64,000 nucleotides of DNA from Porodaedalea pini (Eukaryota > Basidiomycota > Agaricomycetes > Hymenochaetales > Hymenochaetaceae): NCBI GenBank assembly GCA_002794775.1, contig NBAY01000055.1:1-64000 (forward strand), written 5' to 3'. The notes beneath the pieces are model-generated. The model was not told where the DNA came from. It made no database searches and worked only from the letters and a program-made list of their open reading frames with translations. This document shows positions 1 through 10,907 of the stretch, piece by piece (position 1 is the first letter of the stretch; each line of letters begins with the position of its first letter). Both the position numbers and the translations under genes were made by a program.

Positions 1-3000
1 CCAGGAGGACGTGTCGAATCCCGGTAGATGCCAGCCCTCTCTCTCGCCAAAAAGGCCGCCTTCATTGAACACACCCCTCACTTTGTCCGGGAAGCTAGAA
101 GGATACGTTAGGACGTCAAAAGTCGAGAGAAAGAAAAGGAAAACCGCACTCTGTATAACCACCGATCTTCCCTTGCACTTTCCAGACGGAGAAGTTCCCT
201 GTGTTGAGCTGGAATCCGCGAACGCCACGCGGAGACTTGGATGTATCCGTATTACCTAAAAATTAGCATGTTAATATACGAAGGGTTTCTAGAAGAACTC
301 GAGAACACGTACTCTGTGTCTCGTCCAGACCCATGTTATCCTAAACGCAACGAACTTAGCAGCCGTCCCTATTGAAACTGCAAGACAGCACATACTTGCA
401 CGATAGTTATCACATTATCTTGCCCTTGCAACACAGATCCTTCGGGGAAAGTAAACACTTCATCCGTTTCCTCCACATCGTTGTTGTTGTTGCTTGAACT
501 AGTCGAGTGAGGAGGCTGAACAATGGCTTCATATGACAAAAAGATAATGGCCTCACTTTCCGAATGAGGTATTAAGGAAAACATCGTTTAGCCAGACACT
601 GGCAGCGAACGCTTTGACCTGATGAGCAGCCGGCAGCAGTAGAGATGACAGCGTGTAGACCAACCTTCACCACCATTGATAGATAGGTTTACAGAAGTTT
701 CGGATCCGGTAGCGTTGAAGTGACCTCGCCAGAGGACGATGTTCTCGCAACTGCACGATACGTCGAGAAGTAGACTCCCACATGGATAAGAAAATAACAT
801 ACAACTGATAATCACAACCATAGAGCACACGGCCGTCCCCGTAAGACGGCTTGATTGGAATATTCGTAGACGTATGGTTCGCAATCGTCCATGAGTCGTC
901 CGAAAAGTTGGCCTGAATCTCAGGAAGACTGTCTGCGAACTTCCAGTTTGTGAGTTCCGGTACGGTAATCGCAGCGGTAGACACGTTTGTCTGCAGTTGC
1001 GCTGTAAAGCTGCCCGACGAATTGCTGTTGCTGTTCAGCGGCTCGACTTCCTGGCCATTCCATGTCACTGTAGTGACTTCGGGCGGTGCGAAGACGGTGA
1101 GCATGACGCTCTCATTTAGGTCTCCTCTGAGCTGCAGCTCCGATCCGGAGATGGATGCGTTCCGCACGAGATAAGGTCCGCCGACGAGCACAGTCGTGTT
1201 TGAGCCGAATTGCCAGTAGTTGCTGAATGTCGCCGCATCGCCCTCTGCATTCTCAGGCGGTATCACCGGAGCGGAGAACGTTCCAGCTGTGTCTGTGTCA
1301 CTGTGAAGTACTAGCTGAGAGTCGGAGTCGAAGATGGTAATGAGCCCAGTGACATTTCCAAGAATGCTAATAGTCGTAGACCCAGAAGGGCCGGGTGATG
1401 TGGCGACACGGCTGTCTGTCGTGAGCACGCCCGATGAGCCCTTGAGATCGATCGCGAACTCATGCTCCTGGTCCGAGTCGCCAAAAAGGAAGAGCACGTC
1501 TCGCGTTCCAATCTGTCCGGCGAAGAAGATAGATGCAGTCGAGTAGAGGACGTTGGACGAGTTACCGAAGGTGTAGTCAGTGACAATGACCTTGGACTGC
1601 CTGCCATTGAGGGATATCGAAGAGAAAGTCCTCGGGATGGTGAGCGTGCCGTTGGAGGTGGACACATTCAGTGCGAAGTTCGTGATATTCCTTTACGCAA
1701 GCCCATCAGAAGTTTACACAGAACAGTAAAGGATTCGGTACTCACGTCGAAGTCGAGTCCGTTTGCCTTGCAATGTAGAAATTGGATCCAGTGTCAGGGT
1801 TGGACAGGAGGACAACGAATGCATCTGGGTTCGACACGTTCACCGCGCTAGAGCTACTATCCCCGATCCAATCCGTCTTGTAGAACTCTGGAGAGCTTCG
1901 AAGGAACAACCCCTGGCGCTTCAATTCGGAGAACTTTGGAGTCAACAGCCTGTTCTCCATGATCGAGCTTCCATAGTCATATGAGGCTAGTAGTTGCGCA
2001 TAAGAAGACAGTAAACTCAGGTAGAAAAAAAAACATTACTGTACACGCCGGGGAAGGGTATAGCTCCCCACGATGTACCACTGAACAGATTTTCAAATTG
2101 CGATTACTCAGTAAGCAAAGAGAACATACTTACCCGAACATCATGTAGTAGTTGACGAGCTTGACGTTAGCTGCCCACAGAGTCTTGTAGAATACGTCTT
2201 CGAAGTCAGCTCCAGTTAATTCCTGGCAGGCTGGGTAACCGGGTGCAGTAGGTCCCCAGGCATCGAATGATCCTCCTTGAAACTGCAGAACGTTTCAATG
2301 GAAGGAAACACCTAATAAAGCAGAATACTTACCTCGGAGATGTAGAAAGGCTCGCTAGGGTCGGTGGCTAGCAATACATGTTGAGAAAGATATAATGGCA
2401 TTCATTGTCGCAGCTTTTATGTACCTTCATGATAGTCGTGATAATTTCCAACCACTGAAGACCACCGCTCGGGGTCCGAGCAATCAAATCCTTGAGGATA
2501 TGAGTCAAGTCTAATGGGTAAATTGAGCATGTATCGTTTTAGATAGGCGGCGCGGAGTTGCATACCCGTAAATATCCACCGCTCCCTACAAAGATGTAAG
2601 CGCAAAACACTCGAAACCGATTAAATGGCCACTGACCGTTCCATTGACGAAGTTCTGGTCTTCACCGGGATCATTGTATGTCAAGGGAACGACGACCCCG
2701 CCCGCACGATATGCATCTTCCAGTTCCACGAAGTACTGGGAACTGAGGGCATTTTGGGTGTACTCGTTGTCTAGAGATATTTTAGTCAGCAGGAATTTCA
2801 CACGCGAACAGTTAGAGCATACCAATCTGTACGGCTGCGAATTGACATGTCAGTAGCTTATTGCGTTATGCAATACAGAAAGAGCGGCAAACCTATAACA
2901 GGTCCACCTTCCGTGATCTGATTCGGAGCAGTGACGTTGATTATCCCTGAGATATAATCCTGCCAGGCGTCGCGGTAGTCTGTCGCGTTTGTCCGTAAAG

Positions 3001-3762
3001 TACCTGCAACTTGGGAAGTCACCCAATGAGCGATGCCGCCTGCCGTTGTTTCAGCATTTATGTAGGGTCCTGTATATTTAGTTATTCTCGTTCAGTAATG
3101 TTTATAGAAGCTGTGAGGAAAGAAGGAACTTATACCTGGCCGCAAAACAATCCAGATACCCGCAGCCTTGGCTGCGTCGAAGAGGGGCTGGAGGGCACGA
3201 AACCCATTGAAATCGACAACACCCGGTGACGGGTTGATTAAACCCCCTAAATAGAGCTCAGTACTTCAGGAGTGCGATGGAACGTGCAAAAGCAATTACA
3301 ATGGGTATAGACGCTGATGCCGTTGAAACCTGCTGCTTTCACCTTCTGCAATATGTCGAGCCAGAGGGACGGGACTGGGAGACGGAAAGTATGGAACTCT
3401 CCAGAGCTGCCAAGAACAATGAGTCTGTGACGAACACCGCGCAATGAAAGTGTTTATACTACGCACTGGAGAAAGATTCTCTGGCCTTTGACAACTAAAC
3501 TGTACTGGTCCCATTGAACCTGATCCGTCAAACCATTGGAAGAGAATAGCTGTTGAGAGTCGACACGCTTATTGGTCGCCTTAGGTGCATTCTGTAACGA
3601 AAGGAGCTTCCTGGACTGCGCACTGTTCACTGAAGCAGAATACGAAAGAAGTACAAAAGCAACGGTCAAGATGGCCGACGAGAACCAACGGAGCTTGAGT
3701 TGGAAGCGCATCCTGCTGTCTCGCTCGTCCTTCCGCGCTGTAGACAGTTTTTCCTCAGTCAA
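1..3762 (-). CDS. Secreted beta-galactosidase, GH35 (partial, 3' end off window)
   Basis: Glycoside hydrolase family 35, which releases terminal beta-galactose from polysaccharides or lactose. The protein begins with a hydrophobic segment ([20 protein letters not shown]), then the family start ([17 protein letters not shown]) and [20 protein letters not shown]. The acid/base region reads QITEGGPVI, then VQIDNEYTQ across a 12-nt exon. The nucleophile region reads FYISE followed by [20 protein letters not shown]. Later domains give [15 protein letters not shown] and, at the left edge, [20 protein letters not shown] and [16 protein letters not shown], so only the last part is missing. There are many short introns. 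The longest start is at 3762; an in-frame Met at 3711 gives a more normal signal peptide. I see no break. GH35 is near certain; specificity for lactose versus galactan is not determined. Confidence 0.93.
2823..2834 (-). other. 12-nt micro-exon of the GH35 gene
   Basis: On the minus strand CCGTACAGATTG is preceded by ..CGCAG and followed by GTATGC. The previous exon ends GTTATAG before GTTTGC, and the next begins ACAACGAGTAC after CTCTAG. Joining the three gives I-A-V-Q-I-D-N-E-Y, the expected acid/base neighbourhood of GH35, with the phases matching on both sides. The micro-exon supplies A-V-Q-I and the first base of the Asp codon. Confidence 0.85.
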
Positions 3763-3984
3763 GTGAAGAGTCGAGGCGTATGGAGAGCTTGGACTTGCCG
3801 CTGTAAGAGCCGTTGATCAATGTTTTATGTTTCTGCAGGTTTATATACCTGCGCATCTCATGTTTGCAATGACGAGTCGTATGGCCTCCATGGAGGATAC
3901 ACACATCATCCAGGCCTTGTGACTTCTCCACGAAGGCCGAGAGAAGCATACGGGGCGAAAATGAAGCAAATCTTGACGAGAGCG

Positions 3985-4316
3985 GACCGACACTTGTGAG
4001 AGTAAAAGTACAAATGCGAGTGAAGAGCGCCCAGACTGGCATCACGAGTTCAGCGCTTCACATAATTCTTGCGCGGAGTCTTTGCGCACATAGTAGTTGC
4101 GCTGGCGGCTTCAACGGGTCCGAGCCTGAGTGCAGGAGAAATGAGCACATCCGCTAATTCCGCTCACACGCACTTACCACATTAAGTACACATGGGACGC
4201 ACGTGCTAACCTAAGTGCGTCACGTCACTGACTGCTCCGTCCTTCTAAGTTCTAAGTTCTATGTAGTAGTTCTACATTCGGACTATCTTCCTTACCATTC
4301 TTCGGAACCGCGTCTG
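3985..4316 (+). promoter_or_regulatory. Upstream region shared with F-box copies A and C
   Basis: This stretch aligns by eye with 6090-6429 (before F-box copy A) and with the reverse complement of 32836-33165 (before copy C). Shared blocks include GAGTACAAATATGAGTGAA-like sequence, TCACGAGTTCAGCGCTTC and a run of TTCTTGCG. It also lies just upstream of the beta-galactosidase, so it probably acts as a spacer between that gene and the old F-box copy to its right. The promoter function is inferred only from position and conservation. Confidence 0.45.
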
Positions 4317-6040
4317 TCATGCTATTCATCAGGCACAGAACTCTGCGTATTTCCGAGATACAAGATCATATTTTCCGAGTCAACTTCAACGAGGTTGAAA
4401 GTGCCGCGCGTTGCGTCGCCGTCTGCAGGGCCTGGAAAGAAACAGTGCTGGACCATGCATGACAGTTTGCGGCCACTTTCAACGTTCTTGCTCCCACAGT
4501 TCCCCATCGTATAAACCCGGACAAATGCTATGTATGTACTGTACGACCTGACGATTCTTCGAAACCGCAGAATCTGCCAGCTATGTTTTCATAGGTTCTC
4601 AAGAGCAGAATAAGATCCGTGGATTGGATCCAGTTTTCTTCCCTTGCAAGGCACGTCAGAACACTCACCATCGACTCAAGGTAACCGACTCCTCCAGTTT
4701 CCCTCACGAGTCAACATTCGCTGACTTGCTGAAATTATGCCCAGAAACATACTTCCCGATCTGAAGGCGCTAAACACCTACACACTACCGACAGTATTGA
4801 ACCGGCTACAATATGCCATTCTGTTCATTCACAGTCGCCTGGAGATTCTCAGATTCGACACTGTTTCTAGCCCATCTGAAGAATTGGCTGTGGAGAAATT
4901 TTTACCAGAGGCTACATTTCGAACTACCAAGCTGCGACGTTTGGACCTTAGTATTGAAACGGAAAATGGTTGGAATATAGGTAATAGTTTACACTCTAGC
5001 CTTTTATACTTCATTCCCTTACCTTTACCACTTCTCCCTCGTGCACACCCAGCCCGTCATTGTATGTGACGACGATCTCGTGGATCTGCTAAGCCGGTGT
5101 CTTTCATTGATGGAAATGTACCTTAATCCCTCACACATCCAAGCGGCACTAGTACTCGACTCATTACCTCTTCCACCCTTAGTCGTTTTTACACCGAATT
5201 GCGCAATTTCTACCTGAAATGGAAGACCTTCTACTCTGCTTGAACTCACACGTCGGAGAGGATCCCGGATTTCCTGTACGTCCTTTCGTACCTGCTCAAT
5301 GATTTACGGACTAAGAATTCCCGAAGGACAGGCAGTGCCGATGTGGAAGATCCGCACTTCTCCTCAGTCACATCCTGCCAGAAAGATGCAACCTCAAGAA
5401 CGCCGCTGGTACGAACCATCATCGGACCGCTGGGTAGAAGTGTGCAGCAGGCTTCCTTCTCTTGAGAGGCTCTGTTCGGCACAGAGGAAGCTCGAGGAGA
5501 AAATTGAAACTTTGCTTTCCAGTCACAAGAATGTGCGCATCTTTAGCAGTGGTGCTACTGAGGGGCCGGAGGTCGGTGTTACCTCCGCAGAGGGGATTAA
5601 GAATTGTGTGTACATTTACCCTTGATATTGATAATGCTATTTCGATCGTAGTGTCGATCGCAGTGGTGCACTGTCCCATGTGAAGCACAATGGCTCTCAC
5701 CTCCAGACTCGGCTCACGAGCGCCGCTTTCATTTCCACTCATCCGAACTTTACTCGGCAAAAGGAGCTTGAGATCGTCACGATCTTCTATAATGGGGCGG
5801 AGGATCTTCAGGTGTGTCTTGGAAGTTATCTCAGAGGCAGGCGCTGGCAAGAAAGTGTAGGTCGTGTTTCCAGGGCAAGGGCAATGGATCAGCTGTATTC
5901 GACCCATTCAGAGAAATCCCACAACAAATGGACACAGGAAGCGTAGAACAACCTCTTATCCTCCATTTGACTGCAGCAAGGTTATCGAGTTCAAATGTAC
6001 AGCAGAGTTGAAGATTTTTGCATCATTGCCAATCGACGCC
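4317..6040 (+). pseudogene. Scrambled F-box/LRR gene relic (copy F)
   Basis: Pieces of the F-box/LRR family of 6.4-10.7 kb can be recognised here, but broken and out of order. An F-box core is visible at 4340-4460 (RTLRISEIQDHIF, then FNEVESAARCVAVCRAWKE), ending at a premature stop. A piece at 4737-4970 matches the family's first LRR section (RNILPDLKALNTYTL, HSRLEILRFD). A piece at 5040-5170 matches the late segment THTQPITLSDDDLVDLL. A piece at 5690-5900 matches the middle segment (LQTRLTSAAFISTHPNF). The late segment thus precedes the middle one, so the gene was rearranged as well as mutated. It is not translatable as one protein. It is the most divergent member of the cluster and probably the oldest. 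Confidence 0.72.
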
Positions 6041-6089
6041 TCCGGGTCTAAGTCAAGTGCTATACGATCCGGTTACTGGCACGATGGCC

Positions 6090-6429
6090 CGGGATAACTG
6101 AAGTACTACGTCAAGAGTACAAATATGAGTGAAAAGCACGCTCAAATGAGAGTCACGAGTTCAGCGCTTCGCGTAGTTCTTGCGTGCAGACTTCGTCCAT
6201 TGAATCGCGGTTGCGCAGGCTAAGGTCAACTTGCAAGCGCCTTTAGTGCGTCCGAGTCTGGCAAAAACGTCACAGTGAACAGCAATCATGTCGCGCACGC
6301 TTGCCATAAAATCGATCTCACGTGATGAGCTAAACGCGTCGCGTCACAGAAAACATTTCCATTGTCGTCTCTGTTTCTACCCTGAGCTGCCCGATCTATA
6401 GGGCATTCCATCGTCTAGCTGCAGCCGCA
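6090..6429 (+). promoter_or_regulatory. Promoter region of F-box copy A, with an E-box
   Basis: The 340 bp before copy A is nearly identical to the inverted region before copy C. It ends in the shared leader GCCCGATCTATAGGGCATTC. An 8-bp palindrome TCACGTGA lies at 6318-6325. CACGTG is the general recognition core of bHLH factors; use here is an inference. Confidence 0.5.
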
Positions 6430-8140
6430 ATGCCTGACCTGACAAGCTCCAAAAACACCTTCATCATACCGTCGGTCCCGAGCAGAGTTCTGCGCATTTC
6501 CGAGATACAAGACCGCATTTTCAGCTTTAACGAGGTCAAAGACGCCGTGCGCTGTGCCATCGTCTGCAAGACATGGACAGGAGTTGCTTTGGATCGTGTG
6601 TGGCATACATTGCCCAGTGTGCGACCACTTTTCAATATTCTCGCCTCTGTAACACCCTGCCAGAAGGGGCGGAGTATAGGCTTCGTGCGTATCATTTCAT
6701 TCTATGACTTGTATACTGAACTGTCAGAAAGGCTCAATCATTGATAGGATTTTACACGGAGAATCAGGGCCAATGACAGGATTCGATTTGCTTCCTTTGC
6801 AAAGCGTGTCGAATCTCTCACTATCGAGTCGGAACTCGACCTGCCTTGCGAATCAGCACGCAATGAGTTGCTGAAGTCACGATTAGATATCAGCCTCCTT
6901 CCAAATCTCAAGACGCTCGAGGTCTATGCTGACCCCAAAATAAGTTTACTACAGTCTGCCGTGCCGTTCCTGCACACCCGTCTGGAGCACCTCGCATTCA
7001 GCGGTAATGCTGATTCAGACAATGGACGAGAAATGGAGCTTTTCTTAGAAGAAATCGCGTTGAGATCGCCCACGCTGCGAGTATTGGATTGTTTTGTTGC
7101 AATGCGTAGTGCTGGCAGTATTAGCAGTTCTCTTTCGCAACTGCTTGCGAATCAGAAGTCACTGCAGTTGCTTGGTTTGCTACCCGGAATGTCGACAAGC
7201 TTGGTCCTAGAGTCTCTGTCATGCTTACCGGAGCTCAGAGATATTTATATCGATCCTGAACCCATAAAAAGCATTGATCTCAGTGCATCCGAGTCTATCT
7301 CATTTGAACCGCACAGTGGAGGAAATCTATTCCCGGCCCTCGTTTCCCTCGACCTTCAGACTCGACTCTTCAGCGCCGCGTCTTTCCTCTCCGCCCATTC
7401 GAACTTTGCTCAACTAAAGGAGCTCAGGATCGATATGATTTTCCATAACGACGTGGGAGACGTTCAAAGGTGCCTTGAAGCTATCTCAGAGACATGCAAG
7501 AGGACTCCAGGTCATGGAGCTTTCGCGTGTCCAGGACAAGGGCGATAGACCAGCTGTACTTAATATGGAGAGAAATCCCATAACCAAGGATACCCTTGCT
7601 CCTCTTATATCACTCCGTCGACTCCGGCAGTTCTCCATCACACACACCCAGCCCATCACTTTATCCGACGACGATCTTGTGGATCTCCTCACTCGATGTC
7701 CCCGGTTTACAGACCTTCATCTCAATCCCAGTCCTCTTCAGGATATAGCCGTCATACCATCTCTTCCATCTTTTGGGGTCATTCATCGTGTTGCACAATG
7801 TCAACCCAATTTGATACACCTTTCGGTCTATTTAGGCGGGTTCAATGCCGAAGTCGAGGACCCTCTGCTTGATGTCCTTAGTATGTCGTTCGACAAACTT
7901 CAGACATTGAATGTAGGAAAAACGTGCGTCAGCGATGTCGATAGAACGGTGCTGTGCCTCAGCCAAGTTTTGCCACCAAGCTGCAATGTTCAGTACAGCG
8001 GAAGCGTGGACGCATCAGTGAAGGATTGGGACAAAGTGAAGAAAGGGCTTCCCCTGTTTACGAGCGTTTTCTCGCAGCAGAGGCGACAATTGCGCGAGCT
8101 GATGGAGAAGGTGGATAAGTCTGGAGGAGACCGTGGCTGA
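6430..8140 (+). pseudogene. F-box/LRR protein, copy A (single-base frameshift)
   Basis: F-box proteins are substrate adaptors of SCF ubiquitin ligases. Exon 1 (6430-6684) encodes an F-box: RVLRISEIQDRIFSFNEVKD, then CAIVCKTWTGVALDRVWHTL. Intron 6685-6747 is GTGCGT..GATAG. Exon 2 from 6748 encodes leucine-rich sequence such as LLPNLKTLEVYA and LSCLPELRDIYIDPEP. At about 7502 the copy reads AAGAGGACTCC where copies B and C support AAGAGACTCC. The extra G ends the frame at 7548. The family sequence resumes in the next frame (QVMELSRVQDKGDRPAVLN) and runs to 8140. The coiled-coil tail kept in B and C is also lost: it stops at MEKVDKSGGDRG, and decayed tail sequence can be followed to about 8276. 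Either a recent pseudogene or a one-base assembly error; the separate tail decay favours pseudogene. Confidence 0.8.
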
Positions 8141-8841
8141 TCTTCTTGCTTATCGCACGGACTCGGATCTGAATTAGTCAAGATCAGGATGATACTTTGA
8201 TTGCGGAAACAGACGAGCAGGGTTTGGTCCCAGAATTGAAGGAGGCAGGAAGTACAGCAGAGACGACATCCGCGTAAAAACAGATTGAAGCAGGTTTTCA
8301 GTGGAAAAAAGCTGACGGAACAGGCTACCTAATAGTATATAGTAGTTCAAGTCTCATCTATAGTAAGAGTTGTGAGTGATGATGCTCAGAAATTTATATG
8401 GATACAGCCCGCTCCGCGTTGCGAGTAGTAGGGTTGCTTACTGAGTTTCTTCATAATGCAATATATTATTGAATGAATCACTGAACTCGTTTCTCGTCTC
8501 ATTCGCCATCAGCTCGTCAACTTCAAAATTCGTCTCTAGAGAGTCATCAATAATATTTTATTCATAGGAGTCCCTGATCCGTTGCTTGAGGCTATTCATA
8601 CCTCCTCCAGTTTGCCAATGCCTGTCCTAATTTCATTCCGGAACTTCAAGAAGCGCAACAACCACTCTTTTACTGTCCTCCATTTGACTGGGGCGAGCTG
8701 CCAACATTGATGGTACAGCTGTCCGAAAAAAGGCAAGAGGAGGAACGCTGCATCACACAACGTACTAATGCTTCAAGATTCGGCCGGCCCTCACGCGCGC
8801 TTGCTACGGGTAAAGCATTTCATTATCTAACTGCATCAGCA

Positions 8842-10450
8842 ATGTCTAGTTTGCCATCCACCGAGAATGTTTCTGTCGTACCGTCAGCCACTCACCGAGC
8901 CCTGTATTTTTTCGAGATACAGGACTGCGTTTTCAGCTTCAACGAGGTCGAAGATGTCGCGCGCTGCATTATCGTCTGTAAATCATGGATGGAGGCGGCT
9001 TTGGATCATGTATGGCATACATTGCCCAGTGTGCGACCACTTTTCAATATTCTCGCCCCTGTAATACCCTACGAGAAAGGTCAGGGTAAAGGCTTCGTGC
9101 GTATCATTTTTATACTATGACTTGTATACTGAACTGTCAGAAAGGCTCAATCGTTGATAGGATTTTACACGAAGAATCAGGGCCAGTGACAGGATTCGAT
9201 TTGCTTCCTTTGCAAAGCGTGTCAAATCTCTCACTATCGAGTCGGAACCCGACCTGCTTTGCGAATCAGCACGCAATGAGTTGCTGCAGTCACGATTGGA
9301 AATCAGCCTCCTTCCAAATCTCAAGGTGCTCAATGTCAGCGCTGATCCCAAAATGAATTTACTGCAGTTAGCTGTGCCGTTCCTGCACACCCGTCTGGAG
9401 AAACTTACATTCAGCGGTAATGCTGATTCAGACAATGGACGAGAAGTGGAGCTTTTCTTAGAAGAAATCGCGTTGAGATCGCCCACGCTGCGAATATTGA
9501 CTTTTTTTGTTGAAATGCGTAGTGCTGGCAACATTAGCGGTTCCCTTTCGCAACTGCTTGCGAATCAGAAGTCACTGGAGTCGCTTAATTTGCTACCCGG
9601 AATGTTGACAAGCTTGGTCCTAGAGTCTCTGTCATGCTTACCGGAGCTCAAGGATATTTATATCGATCCTGAACCCAGAAAAAGCATTGATCTCAGTGCA
9701 TCCGAGTCTATCTCATTTGAACCGCACAGTGGAGGAAATCTATTCCCGGCCCTCGTTTTCCTCGACCTTCAGACTCGACTCATCAGCGCCGCGTCTTTTC
9801 TCTCCGCCCATTCGAACTTTGCTCAACTAAAGGAGCTCAGGATCGATATGATTTTCCATAACGACGTGGGAGACGTTCAAAGGTGCCTTGAAGTTATCTC
9901 AGAGACATGCAAGAGACTCCAGGTCATGGAGCTTTCACGTTTCCAGGACAAGGGCGATAGACCAGCTGTACTCGATGTGGAGAGAAATCCCATAACCAAG
10001 GACACCCTTGCTCCTCTTATATCACTCCGTCAACTCCGGCGGTTCTCCATCACACACACCCAACCCATCACTTTATCCGACGATGATCTTGTGGATCTCC
10101 TCACTCGATGTCCCCGGTTTACAGGCCTTCATCTCAATCCCAGTCCTCTTCAGGATATAGCCGTCATACCATCTCTTCCATCTTTTGGGGTCATTCATCG
10201 TGTCGCACAATGTCAACCCGATTTGATACACCTTTCGGTCTATTTAGGCGGGTTCAATGCCGAAGTCGAGGACCCTCTGCTTGATGTCCTTAGTATGCCG
10301 TTCGACAAACTTCAGACATTGAATGTAGGAAAAACGTGCACCAGCGATGTCGATAGAACGGTACTGTGCCTCAGCCAAGTTTTGCCACCAGTCTGCAAGG
10401 TTAAGTACAGCGGAAGCGTGGACGCATCGATGAAGGATTGGGCAAAGTAA
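8842..10450 (+). CDS. F-box/LRR protein, copy B (C-terminal tail frameshifted)
   Basis: The best preserved member of the cluster. Exon 1 (8842-9096) gives an N-terminus MSSLPSTENVSVV and an F-box (ALYFFEIQDCVFSFNEVEDV, then CIIVCKSWMEAALDHVW). Intron 9097-9160 has the same position as in A and C. Exon 2 (9161-10450) holds the LRR region through SQVLPPVCKVKYSGSVDASM. The predicted protein is about 514 residues. At about 10442 one A is missing (TTGGGCAAAG against GGGACAAAG in A and C), which ends the frame at DWAK. The out-of-frame continuation (LMEKVNTLQKTVDALLSERK, to 10686) is the coiled-coil tail. With the F-box and nearly all repeats intact, this copy could still work as an SCF adaptor; its substrate cannot be told. 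Confidence 0.75.
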
Positions 10451-10686
10451 AGAAAAGGCTTCCCCTGTTTACGAGCGTCTTCTCGCAGCAGAGGCGACAA
10501 TCACGCGAGCTGATGGAGAAGGTGAATACTCTGCAAAAGACCGTGGATGCCCTACTTTCTGAACGCAAGGCACCAAGCCTGAGTGGGCAAAATCAGGATG
10601 ATACTTTGAACGTGGAAACAGAAGAGCAGAATCAGGTCCCGGAGTCGAAGGAGACATGTAGCACCGCAGAGGCGACATCCGCTTAA
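10451..10686 (+). pseudogene. Out-of-frame coiled-coil tail of F-box copy B
   Basis: After the lost base at about 10442, another frame encodes QQRRQSRELMEKVNTLQ and an acidic end (NQDDTLNVETEEQNQVPESK). It is almost identical to the in-frame tail of copy C. It shows that the ancestor had a heptad-like C-terminal extension after the LRRs, and that copy B lost it recently. Confidence 0.7.
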
Positions 10687-10907
10687 ACAAGATAAAGAAT
10701 AGGTTTTCGACGACAAACGCTGGTGGGACACATGCTGATAGTGACTGATAGATATTGTCTTATTTACGATGAAAATTACGAGTAACGATTGTGCAGATTT
10801 TGAAAGGATATAACCTTCCTGTCCGGCGCGGCGCTGGAAGTCGTTTACTGAGTATTTCTTGAATAGTGCAATATGAAATTAAATGAGAAGCTGACTTTGT
10901 TTCCGTC

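Noticed and set aside
11..259. Plus-strand 82-residue ORF at the left edge.
   Set aside because: It is antisense to the last visible exons of the GH35 gene, whose minus-strand reading matches the family.
3755..4045. Minus-strand ORF of 96 residues upstream of the beta-galactosidase.
   Set aside because: No motif, and it overlaps the promoter-like repeat shared with the F-box genes.
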